From positions 186,001 through 250,000 of the forward strand of contig NZ_JAMDGZ010000002.1 in NCBI RefSeq assembly GCF_028656935.1: a stretch of DNA of 64,000 nt. The letters are read 5' to 3'. This DNA is from Pseudomonas rubra (GTDB lineage Bacteria > Pseudomonadota > Gammaproteobacteria > Pseudomonadales > Pseudomonadaceae). Under the pieces are notes generated by a model, which saw nothing but the letters and a program-made list of their open reading frames with translations, was not told the DNA's origin and ran no database searches. The translations under genes and the position numbers were made by a program. Shown here in pieces: positions 48,544-57,777 of this stretch (position 1 is its first letter; the number at the start of each line of letters is the position of its first letter).

Positions 48544-49148
48544 AAATACCTCAGGAGGTAAATGTCTGGACAGACGTCAGGACGACACCCGGAGTGGGCC
48601 GTCCCAGACATTCTGGATGCCCCACCAAGCGAAAGCAAAAGTCAGGCGCAGGGAGAGCGCAACGGGCAATTCCCGCAAGGCTGACGAGCCCGCTATAGTG
48701 ATGGCAGAGGTCATTCGAAGAGGCGTCGGCAGCAGGCAGGACGCCCAGGCCGTCAATTATTTCAGCCGGGGCGCAAGGTGCTGGCGCATGGCGCAAGCCA
48801 CCCGCGAGGAACGCGTGCACACCGTTCTGTGAACGGCGGGCGATGATGCCGGTTGTCGGCAGGCGTGACATGTAACCCCCGGTATTATTGGTGTTATGGG
48901 TTGCCACCGAGCTTAGCCTTGTTCATTTTTTTACACAACACCCCCGTAAAAAATAGAACACGGCCCGCTCAAGATCGCCGTTACCGTACGAAAGCAGCCC
49001 TTGTCGGCGCCCTCAATTGCAGCAAAAATGCCGCTTGAGGGCCATTTTAGGGCATCATGGGGTTGGCTTGACTTCAGCAAGGCTTTCCGATTGACTGAAC
49101 CTGCAAGCCCACATTGATTGATATTTTTAACAACAAAGGTGTTGCATC
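48544..49148. promoter_or_regulatory. divergent spuB/spuI control region
   Basis: About 605 bp without a credible gene; the open frames here lack ribosome-binding sites and coding character. GAGGT precedes spuB and AAAGGTG precedes spuI. A terminator-like hairpin lies at 49009-49042 (listed separately). Promoters for both directions must be here, but I found no convincing -35/-10 or sigma-54 pair. Confidence 0.5.
49009..49047 (+). terminator. terminator-like hairpin in spuI upstream region
   Basis: Perfect 8-bp outer stem GCCCTCAA (49009-49016) with TTGAGGGC (49035-49042), partly paired interior, then CATTTTAG. It ends about 105 bases before the spuI start. It could be an attenuator in a spuI leader, or insulate spuI from upstream transcription. 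Confidence 0.5.
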
Positions 49149-50525
49149 ATGTCGGTACCCCCGCGTGCCGTTCAGCTTAACGAAGCGAACGCGTTCCTTA
49201 AGGAACATCCTGAGGTTCTCTACGTTGACCTTCTGATTGCAGATATGAATGGTGTGGTGCGCGGCAAGCGCATCGAGCGCACCAGCCTCCACAAGGTTTA
49301 CGAGAAAGGCATCAACCTGCCGGCCTCCCTCTTCGCCCTGGATATCAACGGTTCGACCGTCGAAAGCACCGGCCTTGGCCTGGACATCGGCGATGCCGAC
49401 CGCATCTGCTATCCGATCCCCGATACCCTGTGCAATGAACCTTGGCAGAAGCGCCCCACCGCGCAGCTGCTGATGACCATGCACGAGCTCGAAGGCGCGC
49501 CCTTCTTCGCCGACCCGCGAGAGGTTCTGCGCCAGGTCGTGAGCAAGTTCGACGAACTGGGCCTGACCATCTGCGCCGCATTCGAGCTTGAGTTCTACCT
49601 GATCGACCAGGAGAACGTGAACGGCCGTCCGCAGCCGCCGCGCTCACCCATTTCCGGCAAGCGCCCGATCTCGACCCAGGTCTACCTGATCGACGACCTC
49701 GACGAGTACGTCGACTGCCTGCAGGACATCCTCGAAGGTGCCAAAGAGCAAGGCATTCCAGCCGATGCGATCGTCAAGGAAAGTGCCCCGGCGCAGTTCG
49801 AAGTGAACCTGCACCACGTCGCCGACCCGATCAAGGCCTGTGACTACGCGGTACTGCTCAAGCGTTTGATCAAGAACATCGCCTACGACCATGAAATGGA
49901 CACCACCTTCATGGCCAAGCCGTATCCAGGCCAGGCGGGTAATGGTCTGCACGTGCATATCTCGGTGCTGGACAAAGATGGCAAGAACATCTTCACCAGC
50001 GAGGATCCCGAGCAGAACGCCGCATTGCGTCACGCGATCGGCGGTGTGCTCGAGACCCTGCCAGCGTCAATGGCGTTCCTCTGCCCGAACGTCAACTCGT
50101 ACCGCCGTTTTGGTGCCCAGTTCTATGTACCTAACTCGCCAAGTTGGGGCCTGGACAACCGTACCGTGGCCCTGCGCGTACCAACCGGCTCCCCGGACGC
50201 CGTACGCATCGAGCACCGCGTAGCCGGTGCCGACGCCAACCCGTACCTGCTGATGGCCGCTGTGCTGGCTGGCGTTCACCACGGTCTGACCAACAAGGTC
50301 GACCCGGGCGAACCGACCGAAGGCAACTCCTACGAGCAGAACGAGCAGAGCCTGCCGAACAACTTGCGTGATGCACTGCGTGAGCTGGACGACAGCGAGA
50401 TCATGGCCAAGTACATCGATCCGAAATACATCGATATCTTCGTGGCCTGCAAAGAAAGCGAGCTGGAGGAGTTCGAACACTCCATCTCCGACCTTGAGTA
50501 CAACTGGTATCTGCATACCGTTTGA
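49149..50525 (+). CDS. spuI: gamma-glutamylpolyamine synthetase (glutamine synthetase family)
   Basis: A 458 aa glutamine-synthetase-like enzyme with EHPEVLYVDLLIADMNGVVRG, AFELEFYLIDQ, AQFEVNLHHVADPIKACD, TFMAKPYPGQAGNGLHVHIS and RIEHRVAGADANPY. It is related to but clearly distinct from SpuB and, like it, belongs to the polyamine glutamylating group. It is divergent from the spu operon, as spuI is in P. aeruginosa. Having two such ligases suggests different amine preferences (putrescine, cadaverine, diaminopropane, spermidine), which the sequence does not settle. Confidence 0.9.
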   Translation: MSVPPRAVQLNEANAFLKEHPEVLYVDLLIADMNGVVRGKRIERTSLHKVYEKGINLPASLFALDINGSTVESTGLGLDIGDADRICYPIPDTLCNEPWQKRPTAQLLMTMHELEGAPFFADPREVLRQVVSKFDELGLTICAAFELEFYLIDQENVNGRPQPPRSPISGKRPISTQVYLIDDLDEYVDCLQDILEGAKEQGIPADAIVKESAPAQFEVNLHHVADPIKACDYAVLLKRLIKNIAYDHEMDTTFMAKPYPGQAGNGLHVHISVLDKDGKNIFTSEDPEQNAALRHAIGGVLETLPASMAFLCPNVNSYRRFGAQFYVPNSPSWGLDNRTVALRVPTGSPDAVRIEHRVAGADANPYLLMAAVLAGVHHGLTNKVDPGEPTEGNSYEQNEQSLPNNLRDALRELDDSEIMAKYIDPKYIDIFVACKESELEEFEHSISDLEYNWYLHTV

Positions 50526-50532
50526 TGCTCTT

Positions 50533-50591
50533 TTCGCGGGGCAAGCCCGCTCCCACAGCGGTTGTCTGTAGGAGCGGGCTTGCCCCGCGAA
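50533..50591. repeat. paired REP palindrome between spuI and argA
   Basis: Inverted 24-bp arms 50533-50556 and 50568-50591 with one mismatch (core CGCGGGGCAAGCCCGCTCC), 11-base loop, in the 69 bp between convergent genes. This is the CGGGGCAAGCCCG subtype. Confidence 0.9.
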
Positions 50592-50594
50592 GCT

Positions 50595-51893
50595 TCACAA
50601 GGCCTTTTCGAAGATCTTCGAGTTACGCTGGTAGTTGTACAGCGATGCCCGCGCCGCCGGCAGCCGCTCGACCCCACTGGGCACGAAACCGCGCTCACGG
50701 AACCAGTGCGCCGTCCGGGTCGTCAGCACGAACAGGGTATTGAGCCCCATCTCCCGTGCCCGCGCCTCGATACGCTCGAGCAGTTCATCGCCGCGACCAC
50801 CGTGGCGATACTCGGGGTTGACCGCCAGACACGCCAACTCGCCAGACTCGGAATCGGCAATCGGGTAAAGCGCCGCACAGGCGATGATCATGCCTTCGCG
50901 CTCGACCACGCTGAACTGTTCGATCTCACGCTCCAGCACCTCGCGCGAACGACGCACCAGGATGCCTTGCTCTTCCAGCGGGCTGATCAGGTCCAGCAAG
51001 CCACCGACATCCTCGATCGCCGCCTCGCGCACCTTCTCGAACTGCTCCTGGGCCACCAGGGTACCGCCACCATCACGGGTGAACAGCTCGGTGAGCAAGG
51101 CACCGTCTTCGGCATAACTGACGATATGGCTGCGCGCCACACCACCACGGCAGGCTTCGGCGGCGGCATCCAGCAGTTCACCCTGGTAGTCGCTACCCAA
51201 GCGCTGCAAATGCGCTGGTACCTGCTGCGGACGCAGCTCACGTACCAGACGGCCCTGCTCGTCGAGCAAGCCGCGCTCAGCGCCGAACAGCAGCAGCTTG
51301 TCGGCATTGAGCTCGATCGCAGCGCGGGTGGCGACGTCTTCACAGGCCAGGTTGAAAATCTCGCCGGTTGGCGAATAGCCCAGCGGCGACAGCAAGACAA
51401 TGGAGCGCTCATCGAGCAGGCGATTGATACCTTTGCGGTCGACCCGGCGCACCTCGCCAGTGTGGTGGTAGTCAACACCTTCAACCACGCCGATCGGCCG
51501 GGCGGTGACCAGGTTGCCAGCGGCCACGCGCAGGCGCGAGCCCTGCATTGGCGAGGCGGCCATGTCCATCGACAGGCGCGCCTCGATAGCGATGCGCAGG
51601 TGGCCGACGGCGTCGATCACGCATTCCAAGGTGGCAGCATCGGTGATGCGCATGCCCCGGTGGTAGTGCGGGGTCAGGCCGCGATAAGCCAGGCGGCTTT
51701 CGATCTGCGGGCGCGAACCATGGACCAGCACCAGGCGTACGCCAAGGCTGTGCAGCAGCACCAGGTCGTGGACGATATTGCCGAAGTTGGGGTGCTCGAC
51801 CCCATCGCCGGGGAGCATGACCACGAAGGTGCAATCGCGGTGGGCGTTGATGTAAGGCGAAGCGTGACGCAGCCAATTGACGTATTCGGGCAT
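50595..51893 (-). CDS. argA: N-acetylglutamate synthase
   Basis: First enzyme of arginine synthesis, acetylating glutamate with acetyl-CoA. The 432 aa product combines an N-terminal amino acid kinase-like domain (VVMLPGDGVEHPNFGNIVHDL, LVLVHGSRPQIESRL), which senses arginine, and a C-terminal GNAT acetyltransferase domain (LACLAVNPEYRHGGRGDELL). The lengths fit classical ArgA. ATG 51893 gives the family start MPEYVNWLRHASPYINAHRD; longer upstream readings are unsupported. It lies 115 bp after argE on the same strand. Confidence 0.95.
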   Translation of the reverse strand: MPEYVNWLRHASPYINAHRDCTFVVMLPGDGVEHPNFGNIVHDLVLLHSLGVRLVLVHGSRPQIESRLAYRGLTPHYHRGMRITDAATLECVIDAVGHLRIAIEARLSMDMAASPMQGSRLRVAAGNLVTARPIGVVEGVDYHHTGEVRRVDRKGINRLLDERSIVLLSPLGYSPTGEIFNLACEDVATRAAIELNADKLLLFGAERGLLDEQGRLVRELRPQQVPAHLQRLGSDYQGELLDAAAEACRGGVARSHIVSYAEDGALLTELFTRDGGGTLVAQEQFEKVREAAIEDVGGLLDLISPLEEQGILVRRSREVLEREIEQFSVVEREGMIIACAALYPIADSESGELACLAVNPEYRHGGRGDELLERIEARAREMGLNTLFVLTTRTAHWFRERGFVPSGVERLPAARASLYNYQRNSKIFEKAL

Positions 51894-52008
51894 AACCGGA
51901 GAGCCTGTAGAAAATAGGGACAAGAACGGGAAAGCACACAGCGCTCGAAGGGTTATCGTCGGAACAGGCTTGGCGTCACGCGCAATCTCCTCTGCAAAAC
52001 GGTTCAGC

Positions 52009-53166
52009 TCAGCGGGCAATTACCGGGCTGAGGCAATAATGTTCGATCAACTCACGCAATAGACGCACAGTAGGCTGCAAGCGTGACATTTCAAGGTACT
52101 CGCCCGGCTGGTGGGCACAGGCGATGTCGCCAGGGCCGAGCACCAGGGTCTCGCAACCCAGGCGCTGAAGATAAGGCGCTTCGGTGCCAAAGGCTACCGC
52201 TTCGGCGCGATGCCCGGTAAGACGTTCGGCTACCCGTACCAGTTCGGCATCGGCGGCTTGCTCGAACGGCGGCACCTCGGGGAACAACGGCGCGTAGTCG
52301 ATACGCACCTGATGTCGCTCGGCCAGCGGCGCCAGTTTGTGACGAATGGCACTGCGCAACACTTCCGGATCCATGCCTGGCAGCGGGCGCAAGTCGAACT
52401 CCAGCGCGCACTGGCCGCAGATGCGGTTGGGGTTGTCGCCGCCATGGATGCAACCGAAGTTCATCGTCGGCTGCGGCACGCTGAACTGGGCATTGTTGTA
52501 CTCCTGCTGCCATTGCCGGCGCAGGCCCATCAGCTCGCCCATGACCTGATGCATGGCTTCCAGGGCGCTATGGCCCAGGCTCGGGTCAGACGAATGGCCA
52601 CTGCGCCCAAGGATATCGATGCGCTCCATCATCACCCCTTTGTGCAGGCGGATCGGCTTGAGCCCGGTCGGCTCACCGATAACCGCCGCACGGCCCAGGG
52701 GCCTGCCGGCCTCGGCCAGGGCGCGGGCACCGGCCATCGAACTTTCCTCGTCACAGGTGGCGAGAATCAGCAGGGGTTGCTTGAAGTCGTGCTCAAGCAA
52801 CGGCTGCACGGCTTCGATGACCAGGGCAAAAAAACCCTTCATATCGCAGCTGCCCAGGCCCACCCAGCGCCCGTCGACCTCGGTCAGCTTGAGCGGGTCG
52901 GTCTGCCACAACTGGGGATCGTACGGCACCGTATCGCTATGCCCGGCCAGCACCAGCCCGCCCGGGCCACTGCCGTAGCTTGCCAGCAGGTTGAACTTGC
53001 CCGGGGTGACCTGCTGGATGTCGCAGGCAAACCCCAGATCCCCCAGCCAGCCGGCCAGCAGGTCGATCACCGCACGGTTGGACTGATCCAGCGACGGCTG
53101 GGTACAACTGACCGATGGCGCGGCGATCAGGGCGGCGAACTGCTCTTTGAGCGATGGCAACGGCAT
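52009..53166 (-). CDS. argE: acetylornithine deacetylase
   Basis: An M20-family zinc hydrolase that removes the acetyl group from N-acetylornithine. The 385 aa product shows metal ligands in VLAGHSDTVPYD, GSCDMKGFFAL, and TCDEESSMAGARAL, plus the dimerisation domain and late His (CAHQPGEYL). ATG 53166 follows AAGGAG; the much longer open frame upstream on this strand is antisense to the CYTH gene and is not coding. It lies upstream of argA on the same strand. Confidence 0.93.
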   Translation of the reverse strand: MPLPSLKEQFAALIAAPSVSCTQPSLDQSNRAVIDLLAGWLGDLGFACDIQQVTPGKFNLLASYGSGPGGLVLAGHSDTVPYDPQLWQTDPLKLTEVDGRWVGLGSCDMKGFFALVIEAVQPLLEHDFKQPLLILATCDEESSMAGARALAEAGRPLGRAAVIGEPTGLKPIRLHKGVMMERIDILGRSGHSSDPSLGHSALEAMHQVMGELMGLRRQWQQEYNNAQFSVPQPTMNFGCIHGGDNPNRICGQCALEFDLRPLPGMDPEVLRSAIRHKLAPLAERHQVRIDYAPLFPEVPPFEQAADAELVRVAERLTGHRAEAVAFGTEAPYLQRLGCETLVLGPGDIACAHQPGEYLEMSRLQPTVRLLRELIEHYCLSPVIAR

Positions 53167-53292
53167 GCGCTTTCTCCTTGGGCGAAGCTCATCATAGGGC
53201 CATCCGGCACCGGGAATAAACCGCCGCGAGCCGACTCCTGTACACTGCACCCCCAAGACGCTCCCTGTCATCCGAGCCTGGATTACCCAGCA

Positions 53293-54684
53293 ATGCATAA
53301 AGAAACCGAAATCAAACTGCGGGTCAGCCGCGAGACCCTCGCCGCCCTGCGTGAACACCCATTGCTGAACAAGCGCAACAAGTCCGGGTGGCAGAGCCGC
53401 GAACTGCTCAACCAGTACTTCGACACCCCGGAACGCGACCTGGCCGCCGCCAAGGTCGCCCTGCGCCTGCGCCGTGACGGTGATGTGGTTATCCAGACCC
53501 TCAAGACCCGCGGCCAGAGCGTTGCCGGCCTGTCCCTGCGTAACGAGCACGAATGGCAGCTGCCCAAGGCCAAGCTGGACCTGAAAAAGCTCGACGACAC
53601 TTGCTGGCCGGCCGAACTCGCCGACGTCGACAAAAAGACCATCAAAGCCCTGTTCACCACCGATTTCACCCGCGAATACGCAGAAATCGCCTGGGGTCGT
53701 GGCAAGGCCAAGGTCGTGATCGAAGCCGCGCTGGATCTGGGCACGGTTGTCGCGGGCAAGCACAAGGAAGCCATCTGCGAGCTGGAGCTGGAACTGCGTG
53801 AAGGCGCCCCCGAAGCGTTGCTGGAACTGGCCGCCGAGCTGTCTGCCAGCCTGCCGCTGTTCCCGTGCGACATCAGCAAGGCCGAGCGCGGCTACCGCCT
53901 GCTCGACCCGGCCAGCTATGCATTGAGCCTGCCGGCTGCGCAACTGAGCGCCGAGATGCCACTGGACGACGCTTTCGCCGCCCTGGCTCTGCAACTGCTT
54001 GGCGCCAGCCAGCGCCTGGCCGAACAGTACCATTTCACCGGCCACTGGCGCCTGCTGCAAGATTGGGTTCAGGTCCTGGCAGAGCTGCGTGCCCTGCTCA
54101 GCAGCCTGGGCCAGGCCGCCCCGCGTCCGACCACCGCTGCCCTGCGCAGCAGCCTCGACGCCCTGCTCGAAGATTGGCGCCCATTGGTACTGGCCGGCAA
54201 CGACGACGAAGACGTTCGCCGTGCAGCACCTGAGCAGTTCGCCGAAGAGCTGCTGGACACTCGCTGGGGTCAGTTCTCCCTGGAAGCATCGCGCTGGCTG
54301 CTGGCCCGTGGCTGGACCGTCGAGCGCAACAAGCGTGGCGATCGCCAAGGCGCCGCACAACTGGCCAACTGGCTGAACGTGCTGCTGGCCGACGAAGCCA
54401 AGGCCTTGAACCTGCCGCTGTATCATCGCCAACCCGAAGACCTGGCCGAACAGCTGCCGCGCATCGAGCGCCTGCTGGCCTGGCTGCACCATGCCCGTCA
54501 AGTGCTGGAGAGCCCCGACCTGGACCGTCTGTTCGGCGAGCTGAACAAGCTGCAGGAGCTTGCCAACCTACCAATCAGCGACGAAGTAGAGGCTGACGTG
54601 CGCACCGAGGTCCTTGATGCCCGTGCCCAGCAGGCCATGGCCGTGTTCCAGAGCCGCGGCTGGAAGCACCTGCTGCGCAAGTAA
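53293..54684 (+). CDS. CYTH-CHAD domain inorganic triphosphatase
   Basis: A 463 aa protein with an N-terminal CYTH triphosphate tunnel domain (EIKLRV following the ExExK signature E4-T-E6-I-K8; LRLRRDGDVVIQTLKTRG, CELELELREG) and a C-terminal CHAD helical domain (from about 220, with conserved His and Arg/Lys). This layout matches E. coli YgiF, which hydrolyses inorganic triphosphate; CHAD domains bind polyphosphate. ATG 53293 gives the exact CYTH start, while a much longer reading is antisense to argE. It ends 3 bp from the convergent Lrp gene. Confidence 0.9.
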   Translation: MHKETEIKLRVSRETLAALREHPLLNKRNKSGWQSRELLNQYFDTPERDLAAAKVALRLRRDGDVVIQTLKTRGQSVAGLSLRNEHEWQLPKAKLDLKKLDDTCWPAELADVDKKTIKALFTTDFTREYAEIAWGRGKAKVVIEAALDLGTVVAGKHKEAICELELELREGAPEALLELAAELSASLPLFPCDISKAERGYRLLDPASYALSLPAAQLSAEMPLDDAFAALALQLLGASQRLAEQYHFTGHWRLLQDWVQVLAELRALLSSLGQAAPRPTTAALRSSLDALLEDWRPLVLAGNDDEDVRRAAPEQFAEELLDTRWGQFSLEASRWLLARGWTVERNKRGDRQGAAQLANWLNVLLADEAKALNLPLYHRQPEDLAEQLPRIERLLAWLHHARQVLESPDLDRLFGELNKLQELANLPISDEVEADVRTEVLDARAQQAMAVFQSRGWKHLLRK

Positions 54685-54687
54685 GGC

Positions 54688-55158
54688 TCAGGGCAGTACT
54701 GGCAGACTCGTCGTGGACTTGATTTCAGACAAGGCCACGGTCGAGTTGACCTCCTGGATCCCCGGCACCATCGACAGCTTTTCGAAGAAGAACCGTTCGT
54801 AGGCTTCGATGTCCGGGGTGACAATGCGCAATAGAAAGTCCACTGCGCCCATCAGCACATAACATTCCAGCACTTCCGGGAAACCACGGATTGCCTCGGT
54901 GAACTCGGTGAAGTTGGAGCGCCCGTGGGCGTTGAGTTTGACCTCGGCGAAAATCTGCGTGTTCAGGCCGATCTTCTTGCGATCGAGCAGGGTCACCTGG
55001 GCGCGAATCACCCCCTCTTCTTTCAAGCGCTGTATGCGCCGCCAGCATGGCGATTGCGACAAGCCCACGCGCTCGGCAATCTGCGCACTGGAAAGCGAGG
55101 CATCGTCCTGCAACAAGGCCAGAATCCGCCGATCATAGGCGTCCAGTTCGCTATGCAT
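54688..55158 (-). CDS. Lrp/AsnC family transcriptional regulator
   Basis: A 156 aa regulator: N-terminal winged helix (LDAYDRRILALLQDDASLSS, AERVGLSQSPCWRRIQRLKE) and C-terminal RAM/ACT ligand-binding domain (AEVKLNAHGRSNF, ECYVLMGAVDFLLRIVTPD, NSTVALSEIKSTT). Such proteins usually sense an amino acid and often regulate a divergent neighbour. Here the divergent gene encodes a small conserved protein. The AT-rich gap (55159-55284) with AATTAAATTATTCAATTAG is a candidate operator. Confidence 0.92.
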   Translation of the reverse strand: MHSELDAYDRRILALLQDDASLSSAQIAERVGLSQSPCWRRIQRLKEEGVIRAQVTLLDRKKIGLNTQIFAEVKLNAHGRSNFTEFTEAIRGFPEVLECYVLMGAVDFLLRIVTPDIEAYERFFFEKLSMVPGIQEVNSTVALSEIKSTTSLPVLP

Positions 55159-55284
55159 GATTATTTCTCCAAAGCTGATATCTACGAATTAAATTATTCA
55201 ATTAGCGGCGATATCCAACAATCATAGAGAAGAAATACCCCGGCTTGCATGTAAAAATTTCTCCACTTTCTTCGGAGAACCCCC
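55159..55284. promoter_or_regulatory. divergent control region of Lrp gene and 106-aa gene
   Basis: A 126 bp gap with an AT-rich near-palindrome (AATTAAATTATTCAATTAG, about 55183-55201), a plausible Lrp-type site. Near its right end TTCTCC (55259-55264) can pair with GGAGAA (55274-55279), which includes the Shine-Dalgarno of the small gene. Confidence 0.5.
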
Positions 55285-55605
55285 ATGAGCGCACTCGAAC
55301 GGCTCGACAGCCCTTTAATGCCCTTGCGCAACGATGTCTGGGCCGCCTACAACCTACACAGCGATGTCCGCTACCAACTGCAGATAGAAGCCGAGCCCGA
55401 CAGCCTGTGCCGGGTGCTCAACCTGTTTGCCTTGCAGTTCCTGCTACCGCATCGGGTCAACGTCGAGCAACAGGATGACCTGCTCAACGTCGACATCGGC
55501 ATCAGCGGCCTGAGCTGGCACCGCGCCGAACTGATTGCGCAAAAAATGCGCAACCTGATCTGCGTCACCGAGGTGCGCTTGAGCGAGCCCGGAAAAGCCT
55601 GGTAA
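55285..55605 (+). CDS. small conserved ACT-like hypothetical protein
   Basis: A 106 aa protein of unknown function. The middle (YQLQIEAEPDSLCRVLNLFALQFLLP, VNVEQQDDLLNVDIGIS, HRAELIAQKMRNLICVTEV) has the beta-alpha-beta rhythm of a small ACT-like domain, and I infer ligand sensing or oligomerisation. GGAG precedes the ATG, and a short hairpin can cover it. It is divergent from the Lrp-type gene and followed after 85 bp by a GspE-like gene. Confidence 0.7.
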   Translation: MSALERLDSPLMPLRNDVWAAYNLHSDVRYQLQIEAEPDSLCRVLNLFALQFLLPHRVNVEQQDDLLNVDIGISGLSWHRAELIAQKMRNLICVTEVRLSEPGKAW

Positions 55606-55690
55606 CCCTTGTTCACGCGCAAGGCCCCGGCCTGCACCTAACCTTGTTCAGGCCATCACTGTCGGTGGCGCGGCAAGGAAGCCTGCACTC

Positions 55691-57358
55691 ATGCACACCC
55701 TCGGCGAAGATCGCTGGCTTGACCTGGATACCCTGCTTGGCGAACTGTTGGCCGAGCAGCTCATCAGCCCAATCGATCGCAGCCACTTCCCGCCTATGCA
55801 GCGCAACCAGCATCCACTGGAGTGGATCGCCAGCCAGCAGCTTGCTGAGCGCCTTGATCTGAATACCCTGTGCCAATGGCTGGCCGGGCAGGCTGGCCAG
55901 CCTTACCTGCATATTGATCCCCTGGAAACCGACCTTGCCCGGCTCACCGGTCTTATGTCCGCAGGCTTCGCCCGGCGCCACGGCATCCTCGCGGTGGCTG
56001 CCGACGCCCACAGCGTCACCATCGCCAGCGCGCAACCCTATGTACGCGCCTGGGAAGCGGACCTGGCCCAGGTACTGCACCGGCCGATCAAACGCGTGCT
56101 GGCAAGCCCGGTGCAGATCCGCCAGCTCAGCCAGACGTTCTTCCAGGTCGCACAATCGGTCAGCGGCGCCAGCCTGCAACAGTCAACGCCGACGGCAGCG
56201 GACAATCTCGAACAGTTGCTTGAACTTGGCGCTCGCGGTTCTGAAGCGCAAGCCAACGATGCGCATATCGTCAGCATCGTCGACTGGCTGTTGCAGTACG
56301 CCTTCGAGCAGCGCGCCAGCGATATCCACCTCGAGCCCCGGCGCGATCAGGGTCAGCTGCGTTTTCGCATCGACGGCGTGCTGCATCCGGTCTACCAGTT
56401 CCCGGCACCCGTGACGTTAGCGGTGGTCAGCCGCCTGAAAAGCCTGGGGCGCATGAACGTCGCAGAAAAGCGCCGCCCCCAGGACGGTCGGATCAAGACC
56501 CGCCTACCGGGCGGAGTAGAGGTCGAGCTGCGGCTGTCGACCCTGCCCACCACCTTCGGTGAAAAGCTGGTGCTGCGCGTCTTCGACCCGCAACTGCTGC
56601 AACAGGATTTTGCCCAACTGGGCCTTGATGGCGACGACCTCGGACGCTGGCTGACCATGCTCGATCATCGCCACGGCATCATTCTGGTTACCGGGCCCAC
56701 CGGCTCGGGCAAGACCAGCACCCTTTACGCCAGTCTCAAGCACCTGGCCACCCCGCAAATCAACCTGTGTACCGTCGAAGACCCGATCGAGATGGTTGAA
56801 CCGGCCTTCAACCAGTTGCAGGTGCAAGCAGCCATCGACCTGGACTTTGCCGCTGGCACCCGCGCCCTGCTGCGCCAGGACCCGGATGTGATCATGATCG
56901 GCGAGATACGCGACCTGGAAACCGCTCAAGTGGCGATCCAGGCCGCCCTAACCGGGCACCTGGTGCTCTCGACACTGCACACCAACGACGCCTGTGGCGC
57001 CGTGACCCGCTTGCTGGAACTGGGCATCGCGCCCTACCTGCTCAAGGCCAGCTTGATCGGGGTCATGGCCCAGCGCCTAGTGCGGACCCTGTGCAAGCAC
57101 TGCAAGGGACCGCAGCCAAGTGATCAGCCGGTGGGGTGTCGAGAATGCCGACAGACCGGGTATCACGGCCGTAGCGCCCTCTTCGAGTTGCTGAGTGTGG
57201 GGGATGCGTTCAGGTCGCGCATCGAACATGACACTGACCTGCTGAGCCTGCGCCAGCTGGCGCTCAATGAAGGGATGAAGAGCCTCAAGCAAAGTGGCAT
57301 GGATAAAGTCGAAACAGGACAGACGAGCATGGCGGAAGTGCTTCGTGTCACGGCCTGA
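55691..57358 (+). CDS. orphan GspE/PilB-type secretion ATPase
   Basis: A 555 aa traffic ATPase. It has an N-terminal GspE-like domain, Walker A at about 335 (TGPTGSGKTSTLYASL), an Asp box (VEDPIEMV), Walker B (DPDVIMIGEIRDLETAQVAI), a His box (LSTLHTNDACGA) and the four-cysteine zinc site (LCKHCKG then GCRECRQTGYHGR). All catalytic motifs are intact. No other type II secretion or type IV pilus genes are in the window, so its partners lie elsewhere or it works alone. Confidence 0.88.
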   Translation: MHTLGEDRWLDLDTLLGELLAEQLISPIDRSHFPPMQRNQHPLEWIASQQLAERLDLNTLCQWLAGQAGQPYLHIDPLETDLARLTGLMSAGFARRHGILAVAADAHSVTIASAQPYVRAWEADLAQVLHRPIKRVLASPVQIRQLSQTFFQVAQSVSGASLQQSTPTAADNLEQLLELGARGSEAQANDAHIVSIVDWLLQYAFEQRASDIHLEPRRDQGQLRFRIDGVLHPVYQFPAPVTLAVVSRLKSLGRMNVAEKRRPQDGRIKTRLPGGVEVELRLSTLPTTFGEKLVLRVFDPQLLQQDFAQLGLDGDDLGRWLTMLDHRHGIILVTGPTGSGKTSTLYASLKHLATPQINLCTVEDPIEMVEPAFNQLQVQAAIDLDFAAGTRALLRQDPDVIMIGEIRDLETAQVAIQAALTGHLVLSTLHTNDACGAVTRLLELGIAPYLLKASLIGVMAQRLVRTLCKHCKGPQPSDQPVGCRECRQTGYHGRSALFELLSVGDAFRSRIEHDTDLLSLRQLALNEGMKSLKQSGMDKVETGQTSMAEVLRVTA

Positions 57359-57449
57359 AACGCTCGCCAAACCTTTTACCAGGCCAGGGAACTAGAGTCG
57401 CGTAAACCCGATCAAAGCCCCCAGTTCACCTACGTTGGAGTCACCCCGA

Positions 57450-57764
57450 ATGCGCTTCAAACTTGCAGCCGCAACCCTTGCCCTGCTCTGCCTGCCGGTT
57501 GGATCTGCCATGGCCGATACCTTCTGGCGCAACGTCATCTCGTCCGGCGCCACCACCGCGTCCTCTTACCTGACCTCCAAGGATCACAAACTGGTCGTGG
57601 CGGCCCAGGATGACGCCGGCAGCTTTGTCGCCAGCGAAGGCGCAATTCGTGGCCCGTACCTGGAAGCGGCAATGCACAAAGTCCGCGCCGACAACCCGGG
57701 TTTGAACGTCAGCGATATGGAACTGGCCAATGCAATTCTGGCCAAGAATGCGGTAGCTGAGTAA
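57450..57764 (+). CDS. DUF2388 small secreted protein
   Basis: A 104 aa exported protein of a family found mainly in Pseudomonas. It has a signal peptide (LAAATLALLCLPVGSAMAD), then FWRNVISSGATTASSYLTSKDHK, DDAGSFVASEGAIRGPYLEAAM and a short C-terminal helix. TTGGAG lies about 9 bases before ATG 57450. The family often occurs as tandem copies; here there is one. Function is unknown. Confidence 0.85.
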   Translation: MRFKLAAATLALLCLPVGSAMADTFWRNVISSGATTASSYLTSKDHKLVVAAQDDAGSFVASEGAIRGPYLEAAMHKVRADNPGLNVSDMELANAILAKNAVAE

Positions 57765-57777
57765 CAAACCTCAAAGG

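Noticed and set aside
48551..48907. A 118-codon frame on the minus strand upstream of spuB
   Set aside because: No good ribosome-binding site, atypical composition and no recognisable domain; it lies in a control region.
53167..54501. Long N-terminal extension of argE on the minus strand
   Set aside because: It runs antisense through the CYTH gene; ATG 53166 has AAGGAG and gives the correct family length.
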